From an uncultured Caldilineaceae bacterium (GTDB taxonomy: Bacteria; Chloroflexota; Anaerolineae; Caldilineales; Caldilineaceae): a stretch of 64,000 bases of DNA. The first letter of the stretch is position 1, and each line of letters opens with the position of its first letter. Shown one piece after another: positions 18,870 to 28,988 of this stretch. The stretch lies in contig CATOTS010000005.1 of assembly GCA_951813625.1 (NCBI GenBank), forward strand, positions 282,787-346,786. The letters run 5' to 3'. Made by a program: the position numbers and the translations under genes. Below the pieces are notes generated by a model. It searched no databases. It saw nothing but the letters and a program-made list of their open reading frames with translations, and was not told where the DNA came from.

Positions 18870-21800
18870 TCAGTCATCACAGGATGCGGGCAGCGTCACT
18901 TCGTTGAACAACTCTGTAACCAGCGCCTCGACAGTGGGATCGTATTCGGCGAGCGTGGTCTCTTCCTCCACCAGCGAATCCGGCACCGAACCCCAGACCC
19001 AGAACCACACCGCTTCGGCAAAATATTCAATGTCCTTTGATCGCGCGTACTGACCCGACCACAGTTCTCCGTTCAACATCACCTGGTATGCGGCTCCGAG
19101 ACGGTCATTGAAGTCCTCTCCATTCGTCTGTTCCTCAGCCGCATAATGAGCCAAGTGCGCGAACTCGTGGACGAGAACATAGCACTTCGGATCCGATTCC
19201 GGCACGCCCGCTATCCACCCGCCGGCACGCTTAATTGCAAAACCCAGCGGGTCGATTAACAGGTCGAATTCCGGCAACTGCACGACTTGGCCTTCCTCTT
19301 CATCGTGCTCATAGATCGACACCTGGGCATTGTTGGCGGCGAGCGTGGTGAGCAAGTCGTCCTTGAGCGACGAAACCATACCGCTGACCACCCCGCGCGC
19401 CTCGATCATCCTCGCGTCCGAAACCTCGCTGGGAGCGACGATGATCACGCCGGCGACATCAACGTGTTTCTGATAGAAGATGTCAAGCCCCAGCGATGCC
19501 GGCGGCGGCGAAAACTGCTGAGCCACAATCGCCGTATAGACCCGGTCCGACCAGTTCCCCCAAACGCCGTTCGAACCCTGGGCCCGGACCTGGTAATAGT
19601 AGTTTCTGCCGTCGGTCTGCACGGTGTGCGTGTAGCTTGTGCTGGTCAGCGTGCCCCCGAGCGCGCCCCACTCGCGGTCGAGGCTGTCCCATGCCCGCAA
19701 CGCGTAGCCGGTCGCATCCGTCGCCGCATCCCAGCTCAGCGCGACCTGGCTGCCGGAGACCGTCGCCGCCAGGTTCTGGGGCGTGCCCGGCGGCGTCAGC
19801 GCCGCACTGTCCGAACACGAAGGCAGATTGAGGCTGTTCAGATGGGTGGTCACGACGCTGTTCGAGCCCGCTGCAATCGCCCCGCCCGGCAGGCAAAGTC
19901 CGCTGTTCCCGCCCAGCGACAGCCGGGTCAGGTTGGTGAGCAGATTCAGATTCAGCACCGGCCCCGTCAGCTGATTGCTGCTCAAATCCAGGCGCGTCAG
20001 GTCGGTCAACAGGCTCAGGTCCATGATCTGGCCGCTGAACTGGTTATCGCCCAGGTCGAGCTTCTCCAGCTCTTTATTTCCGCTCAGGTCGGGCAGCGAC
20101 CCGCTCAACTGGTTGTTTTCGGCCACCAACTCCCTCAGTTCGGTCTGCGCGCTCAGGTCCGGGAGCGATCCGGTCAACTGGTTGTCGCCGAGCGAAAGCA
20201 CGCGCAGGTTGGTGAGCGCGCTCACACCCGGGATCTGTCCGCTAAAGCTGTTTGCGCCCAAATAGAGGTTTGTCAACAAGGTCAGCTTGCTCAGGTCCGG
20301 AATCTGCCCGCTGAGATCGTTGTTTTGAATGTAGAGATTTCGGAGACTGGTGAGCGCGCTCAGGTCCGGGACCGACCCGGTCAGTTGATTATAGTGGAGA
20401 ATAAGGGTACTCAAACCGGTCAGGGCACTCAGGTTTGGCAGCGACCCACTCAGATCGTTGGTCGCGAGGTTCAAATTGTACAGGTTGGTGAGCGCGCTCA
20501 GACTGGGAATCGAACCGCTCAAATCATTGTTCGAGAGGTTCAGTTTGGACAGGTTGGTGAGCGCGCTCAGACTGGGGATCTGCCCGCTCAAATTATTGTT
20601 CGAGAGGTTCAGTGTGTTCAGGTTGGTGAGCGCGCTCAAATCGGGGATTGTGCCGCTCAAATCGTTGCTATACAGGTACAGACCCCTCAGGTTGGTGAGA
20701 GCGCTCAGACTGGGGATCTGCCCGCTCAAATCGTTGAAGCCCAGTAGCAGATATTCCAGGTTGGTGAGCGCGCTCAAATCCGGTATCTGCCCGCTCAAGT
20801 CATTAGCTTGAATTGACAGATATTCCAGGTTGGTGAGCGCGCTCAGGCTGGGGATCGAGCCGCTCAAATCGTTGCGATCCAGGTTCAGATACTCCAGTCC
20901 GGTCAGGGCGCTCAGGTTCGGGATCGTCCCGCGCAGCCCGTTGTCTTTAAGATTTAAATCGGTAACGCGCCCGTTCCCGTCTGTGGACACGCCGTACCAG
21001 GTCGAGACCGGTTCCTGGCTCAGCCAGTTGGTCTTGTTGGTCCAGTTGGCGCCGTCGGTGGCGTTGTAGAGCGCAACCAGCGCCCCTCTGTCCGTGGTTG
21101 CAATCGTCGTTGTGCCTGTAATCGTCGCTGTGGCCGTAGGCGTGGCTGTGGCCGTGGCCGTAGCGGTAGTCGTAGGCGTGGCCGTAGCTGTAGCTGTAGG
21201 CGTGGGCGTGGGATCTGAACAGTAGAACAGACCAAGCCGGTCCAAGTCTTTGTTGGCTACATTGCGCAAGACATCGGGAATGCATCCGCTCAGTCCATTG
21301 CTCGCGAGGTAGAGGTGCGTCAGGTTGTCGAGGTCGCCCAGTTCGGCCGGAATCGAGCCGCTCAACTCGTTGTGGCTCAGGAACAATGATTGCAGCGAGT
21401 CGAGGTTGCCCAACTCGGAAGGAATCGACCCGCTCAGTTCATTGATGTGGAGCACGAGCATGGTCAGGTTGTCGAGGTTGCCCAACTCGGAAGGAATCGA
21501 GCCGGTCAGGTCGTTTTGGCCGAGCTTCAGCACTTTGAGCGAGCTTACACTGCCGAGTTCGGACGGGATCGAGCCGCTCAGCTGGTTGTTGGTGAGATAC
21601 AGGTTTGTCAGCTCTTGAAGGTTGCCGAGTCTTGCGGGGATCGAGCCGCTCAGCTGGTTGTTGCCGAGCGGCAGGAATCTCAGGTTGTCGAGTGCGTCGA
21701 GCGATGGCGGGATGGTGCCGCTGAGAACGTTGCCGGGAAGGCTGATGTGGGTGACGTTGCCGTCTGAGTTGGTGGTGATGCCGTGCCAGTCGCCGATAGG

Positions 21801-24800
21801 CTCCTGGCTGAGCCAGTTGGTGTTGTCTGTCCAGTTAGCGCCGTCGGTGGCGTTGTAGAGCGCGACCAGCGCCTCCCTGTCCGTAAGAGTGCTGCCCTCA
21901 ACCGTGGCCGTCGGCGTGGGCGTGTCAGTTGGCGTCGGCGTGATTGTCGCAGTGTTGGTAGGCGTAGGCGTCGCTGTAGCGGTCGGTGTATCAGTCGGCG
22001 TCGCGGTCGCGGTTGGCGTGTCGGTTGGATCGGAGATCGGCGGGTCAGCCGCGGCCGGCGCTTCGATCGAAAGCGTCAAATCGGTCGGCGCGCCGCCGTC
22101 GTAATTCTGCACGCGCAGCACGATGTGGCCGCCCGTCGGCACGTCGACCGTGACCTCCTCGTCGCCGTCAGAGCTCCGGTCCTGGTCGTCCCAGGCGCTG
22201 CCGCGGTTGTCCTTGCCGTAAAGATCGAAGTCGTGGCCGGTCGGCGACGCGTCGGTCGTGATCGTCCATTCACCAGCGCGGTTGCCGACGTCCCAACGGA
22301 AGTACTTCGACTGCCGCGCCCGCAAGTCGGCGACGACGCTGCGTATCGAATGTGCGGTCACGCCGGTCGGGTCGCTGACAATGTACGGGTCGGACTCGGT
22401 TCCCGACCCGCTGGACATCATGGCCTCCGGCGTGGCAGTGGGTGTTGGCGTGTCGGTCGGTGTCGCGGTGGGCGTGTCGGTCGGTGTCGCCGTTGGCGTA
22501 TCCGTCGGTGTCGCGGTGGGCGTATCGGTCGGTGTCGCGGTGGGCGTGTCGGTCGGTGTCGCCGTTGGCGTATCCGTCGGTGTCGCGGTGGGCGTATCGG
22601 TCGGTGTCGCGGTGGGCGTGTCGGTCGGTGTCGCCGTTGGCGTATCCGTCGGTGTCGCCGTAGGTGTGTCCGTCGCCGTTGCCGTGGGTGTATCGGTCGG
22701 TGTCGCGGTGGGTGTATCCGTCGGCGTTGCAGTCGGGGTATCGGTCGCAGTCGCAGTCGGAGTGTCTGTGGGGGCGACAGCCCGCACCGTCTCTTCAGAG
22801 CGGTTGGACAGCGGCTTGCTGCCGGCGGTGCAGATGCTCCCCTCTGCTGTGCACAGGCTGGTGGCCGGCAGGATGATCCACACATCCGCGCCCGCATCCG
22901 GCTCAACTGTGAACTGCCACAGGTCGCTGCGGCTGTCCACCTGCTCGGCCCCGGTAACTTTCCCCCCGGTTAGGAGCAGGGCATGGTCGCGCAGGTCGGC
23001 AGCGCTGGCATCGATAGCTTCGCTGAAGGCAACGCGGAAGCTGAAAGCCACACCTGTATGGCTCGCCGGCACATCTTCAAAACTCGCGGTCAGGCCCGGC
23101 GTGGCTGTGGGTGTTGCGGTTGCCGTATCAGTCGGCGTTGGTGTAGCGGTGGCCGTTGGGGTGTCGGTCGCCGTCGCCGTCGGTGTGTCAGTCGGTGTTG
23201 CCGTGGGTGTGTCGGTTGGATCCGAAACCTGCAGCGCCGGCGGTTCGATCGACAGCTTCAGGTCGGTCGGCGCGCCGCCGTCGTAATTCTGCACCCGCAC
23301 CACAATGTGGCCGCCCGCCTGCACGTCGACCGTGACCTCCTCGTCGCCGTTCCAGCTGCGGTCCTGGTCGTCCCAGCTGCTGCCCTGGTCATCCCTGGCG
23401 TAGAGGTCGAAGTCGTGGCCGTTCGGCGACGCGTCGGTCGTGATAGTCCATTCGCCGGCGCGGTTGCCCACGTCCCAGCGGTAGTAGACCGACTGGCTTC
23501 TGCTCAGGTCGGCCACGTGGTCGAGAATCGATTGCGCGCTCACGCCCGCCGGGTCGCTGATGATGAACGGGTCGGAAGAACTGCCCGACCCGCTCGACGT
23601 GAACCCTTCAGGCGTTGCCGTCGCGGTCGGCGTAGATGTAGTTGTCGGCGTCGGCGTGGCAGTGGCGCAATCGGGCAGGCCCAAGCTTGCCAGGTCGTTC
23701 TGCGCCCGCAAATTGACCCCAATTGGAGGAATACATCCGCTAAAACTGTTGCCGGCGAGGTATAAGCTGCTCAGGGTTCTGATGTCGAGCAGAAAGGCCG
23801 GGAAAGCGCCAGTCAACTGGTTGTTGATGAGATAGAGTGTCTGCAGGGTGGAGCTATCCCCCAGGCCGGTCGGGATCGTTCCCGTCAGCTGGTTTTCATG
23901 GAGATGGAGATACTTCAGCCTGCCAAGGCCGCCCAACTCCGACGGAATCGACCCGCTCAACTGGTTGTTGTCGAGAAGCACGGTTTGCAGGTTGTCAAGA
24001 CCGCCCAGTTCGGACGGAATCGTCCCGCTCAGCTGGTTAAAGGAGAGTTCCAGGCGTACCAATTCTCCAAGGTTTCCCAGTTCGGAAGGGACCGTCCCGG
24101 TCAGCTGGTTTGCGGAGAGGTCCAGAAGCCGCATATGGTCGAGGCTGCCCAGAAAGGCGGGAACTGTTCCGCTCAACTGACTGTTCTCTAGAGTCAGCAT
24201 CTGCAGGTTGTCTAGATCGCCCAGTTCCGCGGGGATGCCGCCGCCCAACGGGTTGTTGCCCAGAGTCAATGCCAGCAGCTTTTCGAGGCCGCCCAGAGCG
24301 GAAGGAATCGTCCCTGTCAGCTGGTTGGAGGCGAGGTTCAAATACTCAAGAGAGCCGAGGTCTCCTATAGCGGCAGGGATCGTCCCGCTCAGCTGGTTGT
24401 GGTCGAGGTACAGGTCTTCCAGTTTGTCGAGGTTGCCCAGACCGGCTGGTATCGTCCCATTCAGCTGGTTGTTCCTGAGCCTCAATTCCGTCACGCGGCC
24501 GCTGGCGTCGGTGGTGACGCCGGACCAGCTCCCGAGCGGTTCCTGGCTGAGCCAGTTTGTCCTGTTGGTCCAGGTGGCGCCGTCCGTTGCATTGTACAGC
24601 GCGACCAGCGCCGCCCTGTCCGTGGCCGCGCTCCTCTCTGCAGTGGCCGTGGGTGTCGGAGTCTCAGTGGCCGTCGCTGTGGGCGTAGGCGTCTCCGTCG
24701 GCGTCGCGGTTGAAGTCTCCGTCGGTGTCGGCGTGTCCGTCGCCGCAGACGCGACGTCAGCCCGCACAATCTCGCTCCAGTCGCCTGAACCGTCGCCAAA

Positions 24801-25721
24801 ACGCGCCCGCACCTTCACCTTGTAGCGCACGCCCTCGTCCAGACCGGTTATCGTATACGAGTTTGTCGCGGGGAAGGCGTTGCCGGAACTGTCGGTCCAC
24901 GTCTTGAAGCCCTCGTCCGTCCGCGCCCATTTCAGCCGGTAGTCCGCCGGCGTCTCCTCCGGCGCATCCCACGTCACCTCCAGCACGCCGGCCTGGTTGC
25001 TCACAAGCCGTACCGCAGCAATCGAGCGGTCGTCCCCGGGCGTTGGCGTCGCAGTCGCCGTGGGGGTATCGGTCGGTGTCGGAGTCGCAGTCGGCGTATC
25101 AGTCGGCGTGGCCGTAAACGTCGGAGTTGCTGTCGGGGTATCAGTCGGTGTCGCCGTGGGCGTGGCCGTCGCTGTTGCAGTATGGGTCGGCGTGGCCGTC
25201 GGTGTATCAGTTGGTGTCGCTGTCGGCGTGGCCGTAAACGTCGGCGTGGCGGTCGGCGTCGCCGTAAACGTCGGTGTTGCAGTGAATGTCGGCGTATGCG
25301 TCGGTGTCGCTGTCGCCGATGCCGCTATGTCCGCCTCAACCTGCTCGCTCCAGGCCCCGGGCCGGCCGTCGCCGGTCCCCTGGTAGCGGGCGCGCACTTG
25401 CACCTTGTAGCGCACGCCTTCGTCCAGCCCGCTGACCGTATAGGAATTGGTCGTGGGGAAGGCGTTGCCCGAAAGGTCGGTCCAGGTCTTGAAGTTATCG
25501 CCGACCCGCGCCCAGCTCACGCGGTAGTCTACCGGCGTCTCCGTCGGCACGTCCCAGGTTATCTCAAGCTCGCCCGGCTGCGTGCTCTCCAGCGCCAGGT
25601 TATGGACCGCCTTCACGTCCTCCTGCGCCGAGGCATCGTCCACCGCCGACAGCAGCGCAAGGCATACCGTCAGCAGCGCCGCCGCCAGCCAGGCGAAAAG
25701 GACTTTGGAGAACGAAGACAT
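18870..25721 (-). CDS. Giant secreted LRR/Fn3 protein with C-terminal HExxH peptidase-like domain
   Basis: About 2283 aa. The start is taken at ATG 25721 ([17 protein letters not shown]...ASAQ, a good signal peptide); GTG at 25730 and a TTG at 25790 are in frame. Approximate order: Fn3 (34-132), Thr-Pro linker, Fn3 (229-323), linker, LRR block of NxLSGxIPxxLGxL type (364-677), PPC-like beta domain (704-829), linker, Ig-like domain (872-980), long TPTDTPTA linker (982-1095), second PPC-like domain (1097-1223), linker, second LRR block (1277-1497), linker, third LRR block of LSALTNLxxL type (1542-1967), Fn3 (1974-2067), and a C-terminal domain (2069-2283). The last carries HEFAHLAHY near residue 2184 and [12 protein letters not shown] about 45 residues later, the arrangement of a gluzincin such as lethal-factor-like M34 enzymes. 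No sortase or membrane anchor is seen. Activity is an inference. Confidence 0.88.
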   Translation of the reverse strand: MSSFSKVLFAWLAAALLTVCLALLSAVDDASAQEDVKAVHNLALESTQPGELEITWDVPTETPVDYRVSWARVGDNFKTWTDLSGNAFPTTNSYTVSGLDEGVRYKVQVRARYQGTGDGRPGAWSEQVEADIAASATATPTHTPTFTATPTFTATPTATPTFTATPTATPTDTPTATPTHTATATATPTATPTDTPTATPTFTATPTDTPTATPTPTDTPTATATPTPGDDRSIAAVRLVSNQAGVLEVTWDAPEETPADYRLKWARTDEGFKTWTDSSGNAFPATNSYTITGLDEGVRYKVKVRARFGDGSGDWSEIVRADVASAATDTPTPTETSTATPTETPTPTATATETPTPTATAERSAATDRAALVALYNATDGATWTNRTNWLSQEPLGSWSGVTTDASGRVTELRLRNNQLNGTIPAGLGNLDKLEDLYLDHNQLSGTIPAAIGDLGSLEYLNLASNQLTGTIPSALGGLEKLLALTLGNNPLGGGIPAELGDLDNLQMLTLENSQLSGTVPAFLGSLDHMRLLDLSANQLTGTVPSELGNLGELVRLELSFNQLSGTIPSELGGLDNLQTVLLDNNQLSGSIPSELGGLGRLKYLHLHENQLTGTIPTGLGDSSTLQTLYLINNQLTGAFPAFLLDIRTLSSLYLAGNSFSGCIPPIGVNLRAQNDLASLGLPDCATATPTPTTTSTPTATATPEGFTSSGSGSSSDPFIISDPAGVSAQSILDHVADLSRSQSVYYRWDVGNRAGEWTITTDASPNGHDFDLYARDDQGSSWDDQDRSWNGDEEVTVDVQAGGHIVVRVQNYDGGAPTDLKLSIEPPALQVSDPTDTPTATPTDTPTATATDTPTATATPTPTDTATATPTATPGLTASFEDVPASHTGVAFSFRVAFSEAIDASAADLRDHALLLTGGKVTGAEQVDSRSDLWQFTVEPDAGADVWIILPATSLCTAEGSICTAGSKPLSNRSEETVRAVAPTDTPTATATDTPTATPTDTPTATPTDTPTATATDTPTATPTDTPTATPTDTPTATPTDTPTATPTDTPTATPTDTPTATPTDTPTATPTDTPTATPTDTPTATPTDTPTPTATPEAMMSSGSGTESDPYIVSDPTGVTAHSIRSVVADLRARQSKYFRWDVGNRAGEWTITTDASPTGHDFDLYGKDNRGSAWDDQDRSSDGDEEVTVDVPTGGHIVLRVQNYDGGAPTDLTLSIEAPAAADPPISDPTDTPTATATPTDTPTATATPTPTNTATITPTPTDTPTPTATVEGSTLTDREALVALYNATDGANWTDNTNWLSQEPIGDWHGITTNSDGNVTHISLPGNVLSGTIPPSLDALDNLRFLPLGNNQLSGSIPARLGNLQELTNLYLTNNQLSGSIPSELGSVSSLKVLKLGQNDLTGSIPSELGNLDNLTMLVLHINELSGSIPSELGNLDSLQSLFLSHNELSGSIPAELGDLDNLTHLYLASNGLSGCIPDVLRNVANKDLDRLGLFYCSDPTPTPTATATATPTTTATATATATPTATATITGTTTIATTDRGALVALYNATDGANWTNKTNWLSQEPVSTWYGVSTDGNGRVTDLNLKDNGLRGTIPNLSALTGLEYLNLDRNDLSGSIPSLSALTNLEYLSIQANDLSGQIPDLSALTNLEYLLLGFNDLSGQIPSLSALTNLRGLYLYSNDLSGTIPDLSALTNLNTLNLSNNNLSGQIPSLSALTNLSKLNLSNNDLSGSIPSLSALTNLYNLNLATNDLSGSLPNLSALTGLSTLILHYNQLTGSVPDLSALTSLRNLYIQNNDLSGQIPDLSKLTLLTNLYLGANSFSGQIPGVSALTNLRVLSLGDNQLTGSLPDLSAQTELRELVAENNQLSGSLPDLSGNKELEKLDLGDNQFSGQIMDLSLLTDLTRLDLSSNQLTGPVLNLNLLTNLTRLSLGGNSGLCLPGGAIAAGSNSVVTTHLNSLNLPSCSDSAALTPPGTPQNLAATVSGSQVALSWDAATDATGYALRAWDSLDREWGALGGTLTSTSYTHTVQTDGRNYYYQVRAQGSNGVWGNWSDRVYTAIVAQQFSPPPASLGLDIFYQKHVDVAGVIIVAPSEVSDARMIEARGVVSGMVSSLKDDLLTTLAANNAQVSIYEHDEEEGQVVQLPEFDLLIDPLGFAIKRAGGWIAGVPESDPKCYVLVHEFAHLAHYAAEEQTNGEDFNDRLGAAYQVMLNGELWSGQYARSKDIEYFAEAVWFWVWGSVPDSLVEEETTLAEYDPTVEALVTELFNEVTLPASCDD
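22435..22775 (-). repeat. Coding minisatellite, 24-bp unit in 72-bp higher-order repeat
   Basis: Within the giant gene, this tract encodes about fourteen TPTDTPTA octapeptides. The DNA repeats every 24 bp. From about 22471 it also repeats almost exactly every 72 bp (starts at 22471, 22543, 22615), where three slightly different 24-mers alternate. This points to recent expansion by slippage or unequal exchange. Similar shorter tracts lie at about 23105-23220 and 25040-25325. Confidence 0.85.
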
Positions 25722-26319
25722 CCGCTTCACTGCCAAACCGGCTACTTCCTCTTGCTCGAGGGTGGATTCCCCTCCGCCATCTGCATGCAAAAAAAGCCCG
25801 CACTCTTTATGACGAATTCAAATCCGATATGTTCTTGGGCGCAATCGTTGCCAATCAGGAAAACGCATGCCCGCGGTCGAAAACACGGCCGCGAGCCTCT
25901 ACTTACATTCCTGTAACGCGGCAGATTCGGCAGCGCGCGTCAAACCGGCTTCGACCCGGCCAATGCTGTTAGCTGAATTGTAAAGAGATAGGGGGGCTTC
26001 CGCCGCGATGGTCACGCTCTCCCGGGCGGGAGAGTAAGCACCCCCCCCTCAAGACCATGTCCCGAAAGGCGAAGGGGTGATTTGTGACCGGCAACTCGTC
26101 GATAATGAGCCATGAGGCGGATAGGATTGAATGCCGACGATGATTGCGAAATGCCAATTTATTGAAAGTGTGACCAACTTGTAACCGATCAGCGATAGCT
26201 TGTCAAGTCCGACTTCAATGCTTGAAGGCTGCGAAAGCGGCGCGCGCTGGCACCTCTGTTCATACTTTAGTTGACATAAAGCCCTAGTGGTCAGTGGCCA
26301 GTTGCCGGCAACGTCAAGG
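25722..26319. other. Gene-free stretch upstream of the giant LRR gene
   Basis: Holds the presumed promoter region of the LRR gene, which I cannot place with confidence. A small inverted repeat CCGCGG...CCGCG lies at about 25871-25895. No credible open frame and no RNA gene seen. Confidence 0.5.
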
Positions 26320-26530
26320 GCTCTATCCACGAATTTGCACGAATCTCCACGAAGAACGTCAACTGCGGTGGCCAGGAACTGCAACGTCAGCGGCTACGGC
26401 TTAAGCCACGAAGCTGCACGAATCTCCACGAAGAACGTCAACTGCGGTGGCCAGGAACTGCAACGTCAGCGGCTACGGCTTAATCCACGAAGCAGCACGA
26501 ATTTCCACGAAAAACGTCAACTGCGGTGGC
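26320..26530 (+). repeat. 79-bp tandem repeat, about 2.6 units, CACGAA family
   Basis: AACTGCGGTGGCCAGGAACT recurs at 26361, 26440 and 26519, exactly 79 bp apart. Between lie CAACGTCAGCGGCTACGGCT and an ATCCACGAAnnnGCACGAAT block. The unit shares the CACGAA block with the 88-bp array at 18230 but has a different spacer. Confidence 0.85.
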
Positions 26531-26544
26531 CAGGAACTGTCGGG

Positions 26545-26990
26545 GGTGATGCTCTCCGGTCGAACGCGCGATCGGCTGGCTACGCGCACACACGGTCGTA
26601 TAGGCACGCAGGCGCTGGCGACGCGCTGGCGACGCACACACACGGCGGCGGGGGAAGAGGTGTCAGGGGGGCGTTGCGGGGGGAGTCCCCCCGCACAAGG
26701 GAGGGCCGCAGGCCCGACCGTCCAGAACTGCAGTAGCCAGTGGCCAGTGGTCAGTTGCCAGGAACTGCAGGGGGTGATGCTCCCCGGTCGAACGCGCGAT
26801 CGGCTGGCTACGGGCTCACACAGTCGCATAGGCACGCAGGCGCCGGCGACGCGCTGGCGACGCACACACACGGCGGCGGGGGAAGGGGTGTCAGGGGGGC
26901 GTTGCGGGGGGAGTCCCCCCGCACAAGGGAGGGCCGCAGGCCCGACCGTCCAAAAGGAATCAGGGAAGCGTGATTTTCTCCACTGCCAGG
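26545..26990 (+). mobile_element. Tandem pair of MITE-core modules (D and E) with a different left arm
   Basis: Two units about 228 bp apart begin GGTGATGCTCYCCGGTCGAA at 26545 and 26773, and run through an ACGCGCTGGCGACGCACACA segment into the double-hairpin core (26664-26722 and 26891-26950). After the second core the sequence CAAAAGGAATCAGGGAAGCG matches the right arm of the full-length elements, then decays. The same left arm appears once more at 58549. No terminal inverted repeat is recognisable here. Confidence 0.7.
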
Positions 26991-27027
26991 TAATGGGCTG
27001 ATGCAAGGTTGTTGCTGGTGTAGATGT

Positions 27028-27861
27028 TCAAGTTCGCCGCCTGATTTCCCACAGTTCAACAACGAGGTCGGAGGGAAAGCCGCTGGGGTCGAAGTCTTCG
27101 GTCTCCCTGGCATCACAATCGACGCGGGCGAATAGCTCCTCGATGGTGCGAGAGGAGTGATGCTGGGCTTCGCCCGTGGTTTGGTAGAGATAGACGGCGG
27201 AAGGCAGGATTACCGGGTGTCCCATCTCGTAGAGCGCGTAGGCGGGAAGGCCATTTGTCAGGGCAGGGAGCAGACTGGCTGCAGGTTGTTCGATGCTGCG
27301 GCCGGCGCGCTCAATGTGCACATCGAAGCGGAAGGCGAAATGTGTGCGCAGGTAGCCTTCGGCGTGGAGGAAGCTGCCGACCCGCCGAATTGCGCTCTCG
27401 AGGCGGGTGAAGTCGCTTGCGGATGACAGAGCCAGGGGAAGGTCCAGTGTAAGAAGATTTGCAAGCTGGGCGAAGAACCGTGCGCCGACTCGCGCGGTGA
27501 ATTGGCGGCGCGCCGCGCTCAGGCTCTTTCCGCTGTGCCGCGCAGAAAGGGCTTTGAATGCGGAGCGGAAGAATGCGTAGGAGAGTGCATCGAATTCGCC
27601 AGAATAAAGCATTTCAAGGTCACTTTGGCGGCAAAACGAACCGGCGAGGGTGGGCCGCGCCTCCCTGGCATAGACCAGCTGGATGTACTCGTCGACAGTC
27701 TTCTGGACGGTGGGCAGGTCGTTCTCCGGATCAGCGAGCAGACACCATTGTTCGGAGATGGCGCGGGCCATCATGGTCAGAAGAGGGCGGCCGAGGGGCC
27801 ACCAGTCCTGATAGTCGGGATAGGGATGCTGAGCGACGACGGCGGCCAGGTTGGAAGACAT
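27028..27861 (-). CDS. Hypothetical protein
   Basis: 277 aa, family not recognised. The start at ATG 27861 (MSSNLAAVVAQHPYPDYQDW) is chosen over an upstream ATG because AAGGAG lies 9 nt before it. The product is soluble, mostly helical in appearance, with a YLRTHFAFRFDVHIERAG strand segment and a LYEMGHPVILPSAVYLYQTT segment in the last third. No signal peptide or catalytic motif seen. It is divergently transcribed from the ABC binding-protein gene, sharing a 137-bp intergenic region with direct repeats. Confidence 0.7.
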   Translation of the reverse strand: MSSNLAAVVAQHPYPDYQDWWPLGRPLLTMMARAISEQWCLLADPENDLPTVQKTVDEYIQLVYAREARPTLAGSFCRQSDLEMLYSGEFDALSYAFFRSAFKALSARHSGKSLSAARRQFTARVGARFFAQLANLLTLDLPLALSSASDFTRLESAIRRVGSFLHAEGYLRTHFAFRFDVHIERAGRSIEQPAASLLPALTNGLPAYALYEMGHPVILPSAVYLYQTTGEAQHHSSRTIEELFARVDCDARETEDFDPSGFPSDLVVELWEIRRRT

Positions 27862-27932
27862 GTAGCCGGCTCCTTCTTTCGGATCTGGTTTTGCGCGAAC
27901 AGCCACACGCTATAGTATTAATGCGACAGGTT

Positions 27933-27958
27933 AGAGAATTCAGATAAGAGAATTCAGA
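27933..27958 (+). promoter_or_regulatory. Direct repeat AGAGAATTCAGA (x2) in a divergent promoter region
   Basis: AGAGAATTCAGA occurs at 27933-27944 and again at 27947-27958, 14 bp apart, between the hypothetical gene and the binding-protein gene. A TATAGTATTAAT stretch lies just upstream at about 27912. The repeat is a plausible regulator site but could be chance duplication. Confidence 0.4.
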
Positions 27959-27998
27959 CTCACGACGAATTGTACCTGAATCAGTAAGGAGTTGCCCC

Positions 27999-28895
27999 AT
28001 GAAGACGCTTCTACCCGTACTCTTGCTATTTGTTGTCCTGGCCGGCGCGTGCGTGGCGCCGGCGACGCCCGCAGCCTCGCCCGCCAACGACTCTGGGGCG
28101 GCAGCGGAGCCGGTCGACCTGCTGGCCGAAATCATGTCGCGGGGCTCGATCTGGATTTCGACTGACCCGAACTATGCCCCGCAGAGCTTTCTGGACGAGA
28201 GCGGCAACTTCCAGGGTTTTGACGTGGACGTTGCCATGGAGATCGCTGAAAGACTCGGTGTCGAGGTTGAGTTTGTGACGCCGGACTGGGACTTGATCAC
28301 GGCGGGCAACTGGGGCGACCAGTGGGATATGAGTGTCGGTTCGATGACCGTTACGACTTCCAGGCAAGAGATTCTCGATTTCGCCTTGCCGCCCTACTAT
28401 TACACGCCGGCCCAGTTCGCTGCGGTGGACGGCTCGGGCGTGGATACTCTGGAAGACTTGAACGGCCAAACGATCTGCGTTGGCGTTTCGACGACATACG
28501 AGTCCTGGTTGATGGGAGACATGGAGGGGCTGGGGCTGCCTGCGGCCAGTTTCTATGTGGACGCGCCTCCAGCGGACACTTCAATCATTCCGCTGACGGT
28601 GGATAACGATTGCGCGCAGCAGATTCAGGCCGGCCGCCATGAGTTTGCGGCGTTTCTGACATCGAACACGGTGGTTGAGGCGGCCATGGCAGAGGGCGTC
28701 CCGGTCCACAAGGTCGGCACGCCTGTCTTCTCCGAGAACCTGGCGGTAGCATTCGACAAGAGCGCGTCGAAGGACATCGCCCGCCTGGTTGAGAAGGTCA
28801 GCGGGATCATAGCGGCCATGCACGAAGACGGCACGCTCAGCAGCCTGTCGATGGAATGGTTCGGCGAAGACCTGACGATGGACCCGACACAATAG
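27999..28895 (+). CDS. Amino-acid-type ABC transporter substrate-binding lipoprotein
   Basis: 298 aa. Signal peptide MKTLLPVLLLFVVLAGAC ends in a lipobox (LAGAC), so it should be anchored as a lipoprotein. The body is a family 3 solute-binding fold: GSIWISTDPNYAPQSFLDES, GFDVDVAMEIAERLGV, DMSVGSMTVTTSRQEILDFA and GVSTTYESWL. Family members bind polar amino acids and pass them to a HisM-type permease. AAGGAG precedes the ATG. The permease gene follows 93 bp later; no ATPase gene is adjacent. Confidence 0.92.
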   Translation: MKTLLPVLLLFVVLAGACVAPATPAASPANDSGAAAEPVDLLAEIMSRGSIWISTDPNYAPQSFLDESGNFQGFDVDVAMEIAERLGVEVEFVTPDWDLITAGNWGDQWDMSVGSMTVTTSRQEILDFALPPYYYTPAQFAAVDGSGVDTLEDLNGQTICVGVSTTYESWLMGDMEGLGLPAASFYVDAPPADTSIIPLTVDNDCAQQIQAGRHEFAAFLTSNTVVEAAMAEGVPVHKVGTPVFSENLAVAFDKSASKDIARLVEKVSGIIAAMHEDGTLSSLSMEWFGEDLTMDPTQ

Positions 28896-28988
28896 AAAGG
28901 GCCGGGGCGGCCAGGACTTGGAGGGAACATGCCGCGTCCTCCGCTGGGCGGACGGGGCATATTCTCAGAACGGCAGAAACGAGGAAGC

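Noticed and set aside
21783..22973. 396-codon Arg-rich open frame on the plus strand
   Set aside because: It is the antisense shadow of the LRR gene, kept open by the TPTDTPTA codon pattern; composition is extreme and repetitive.
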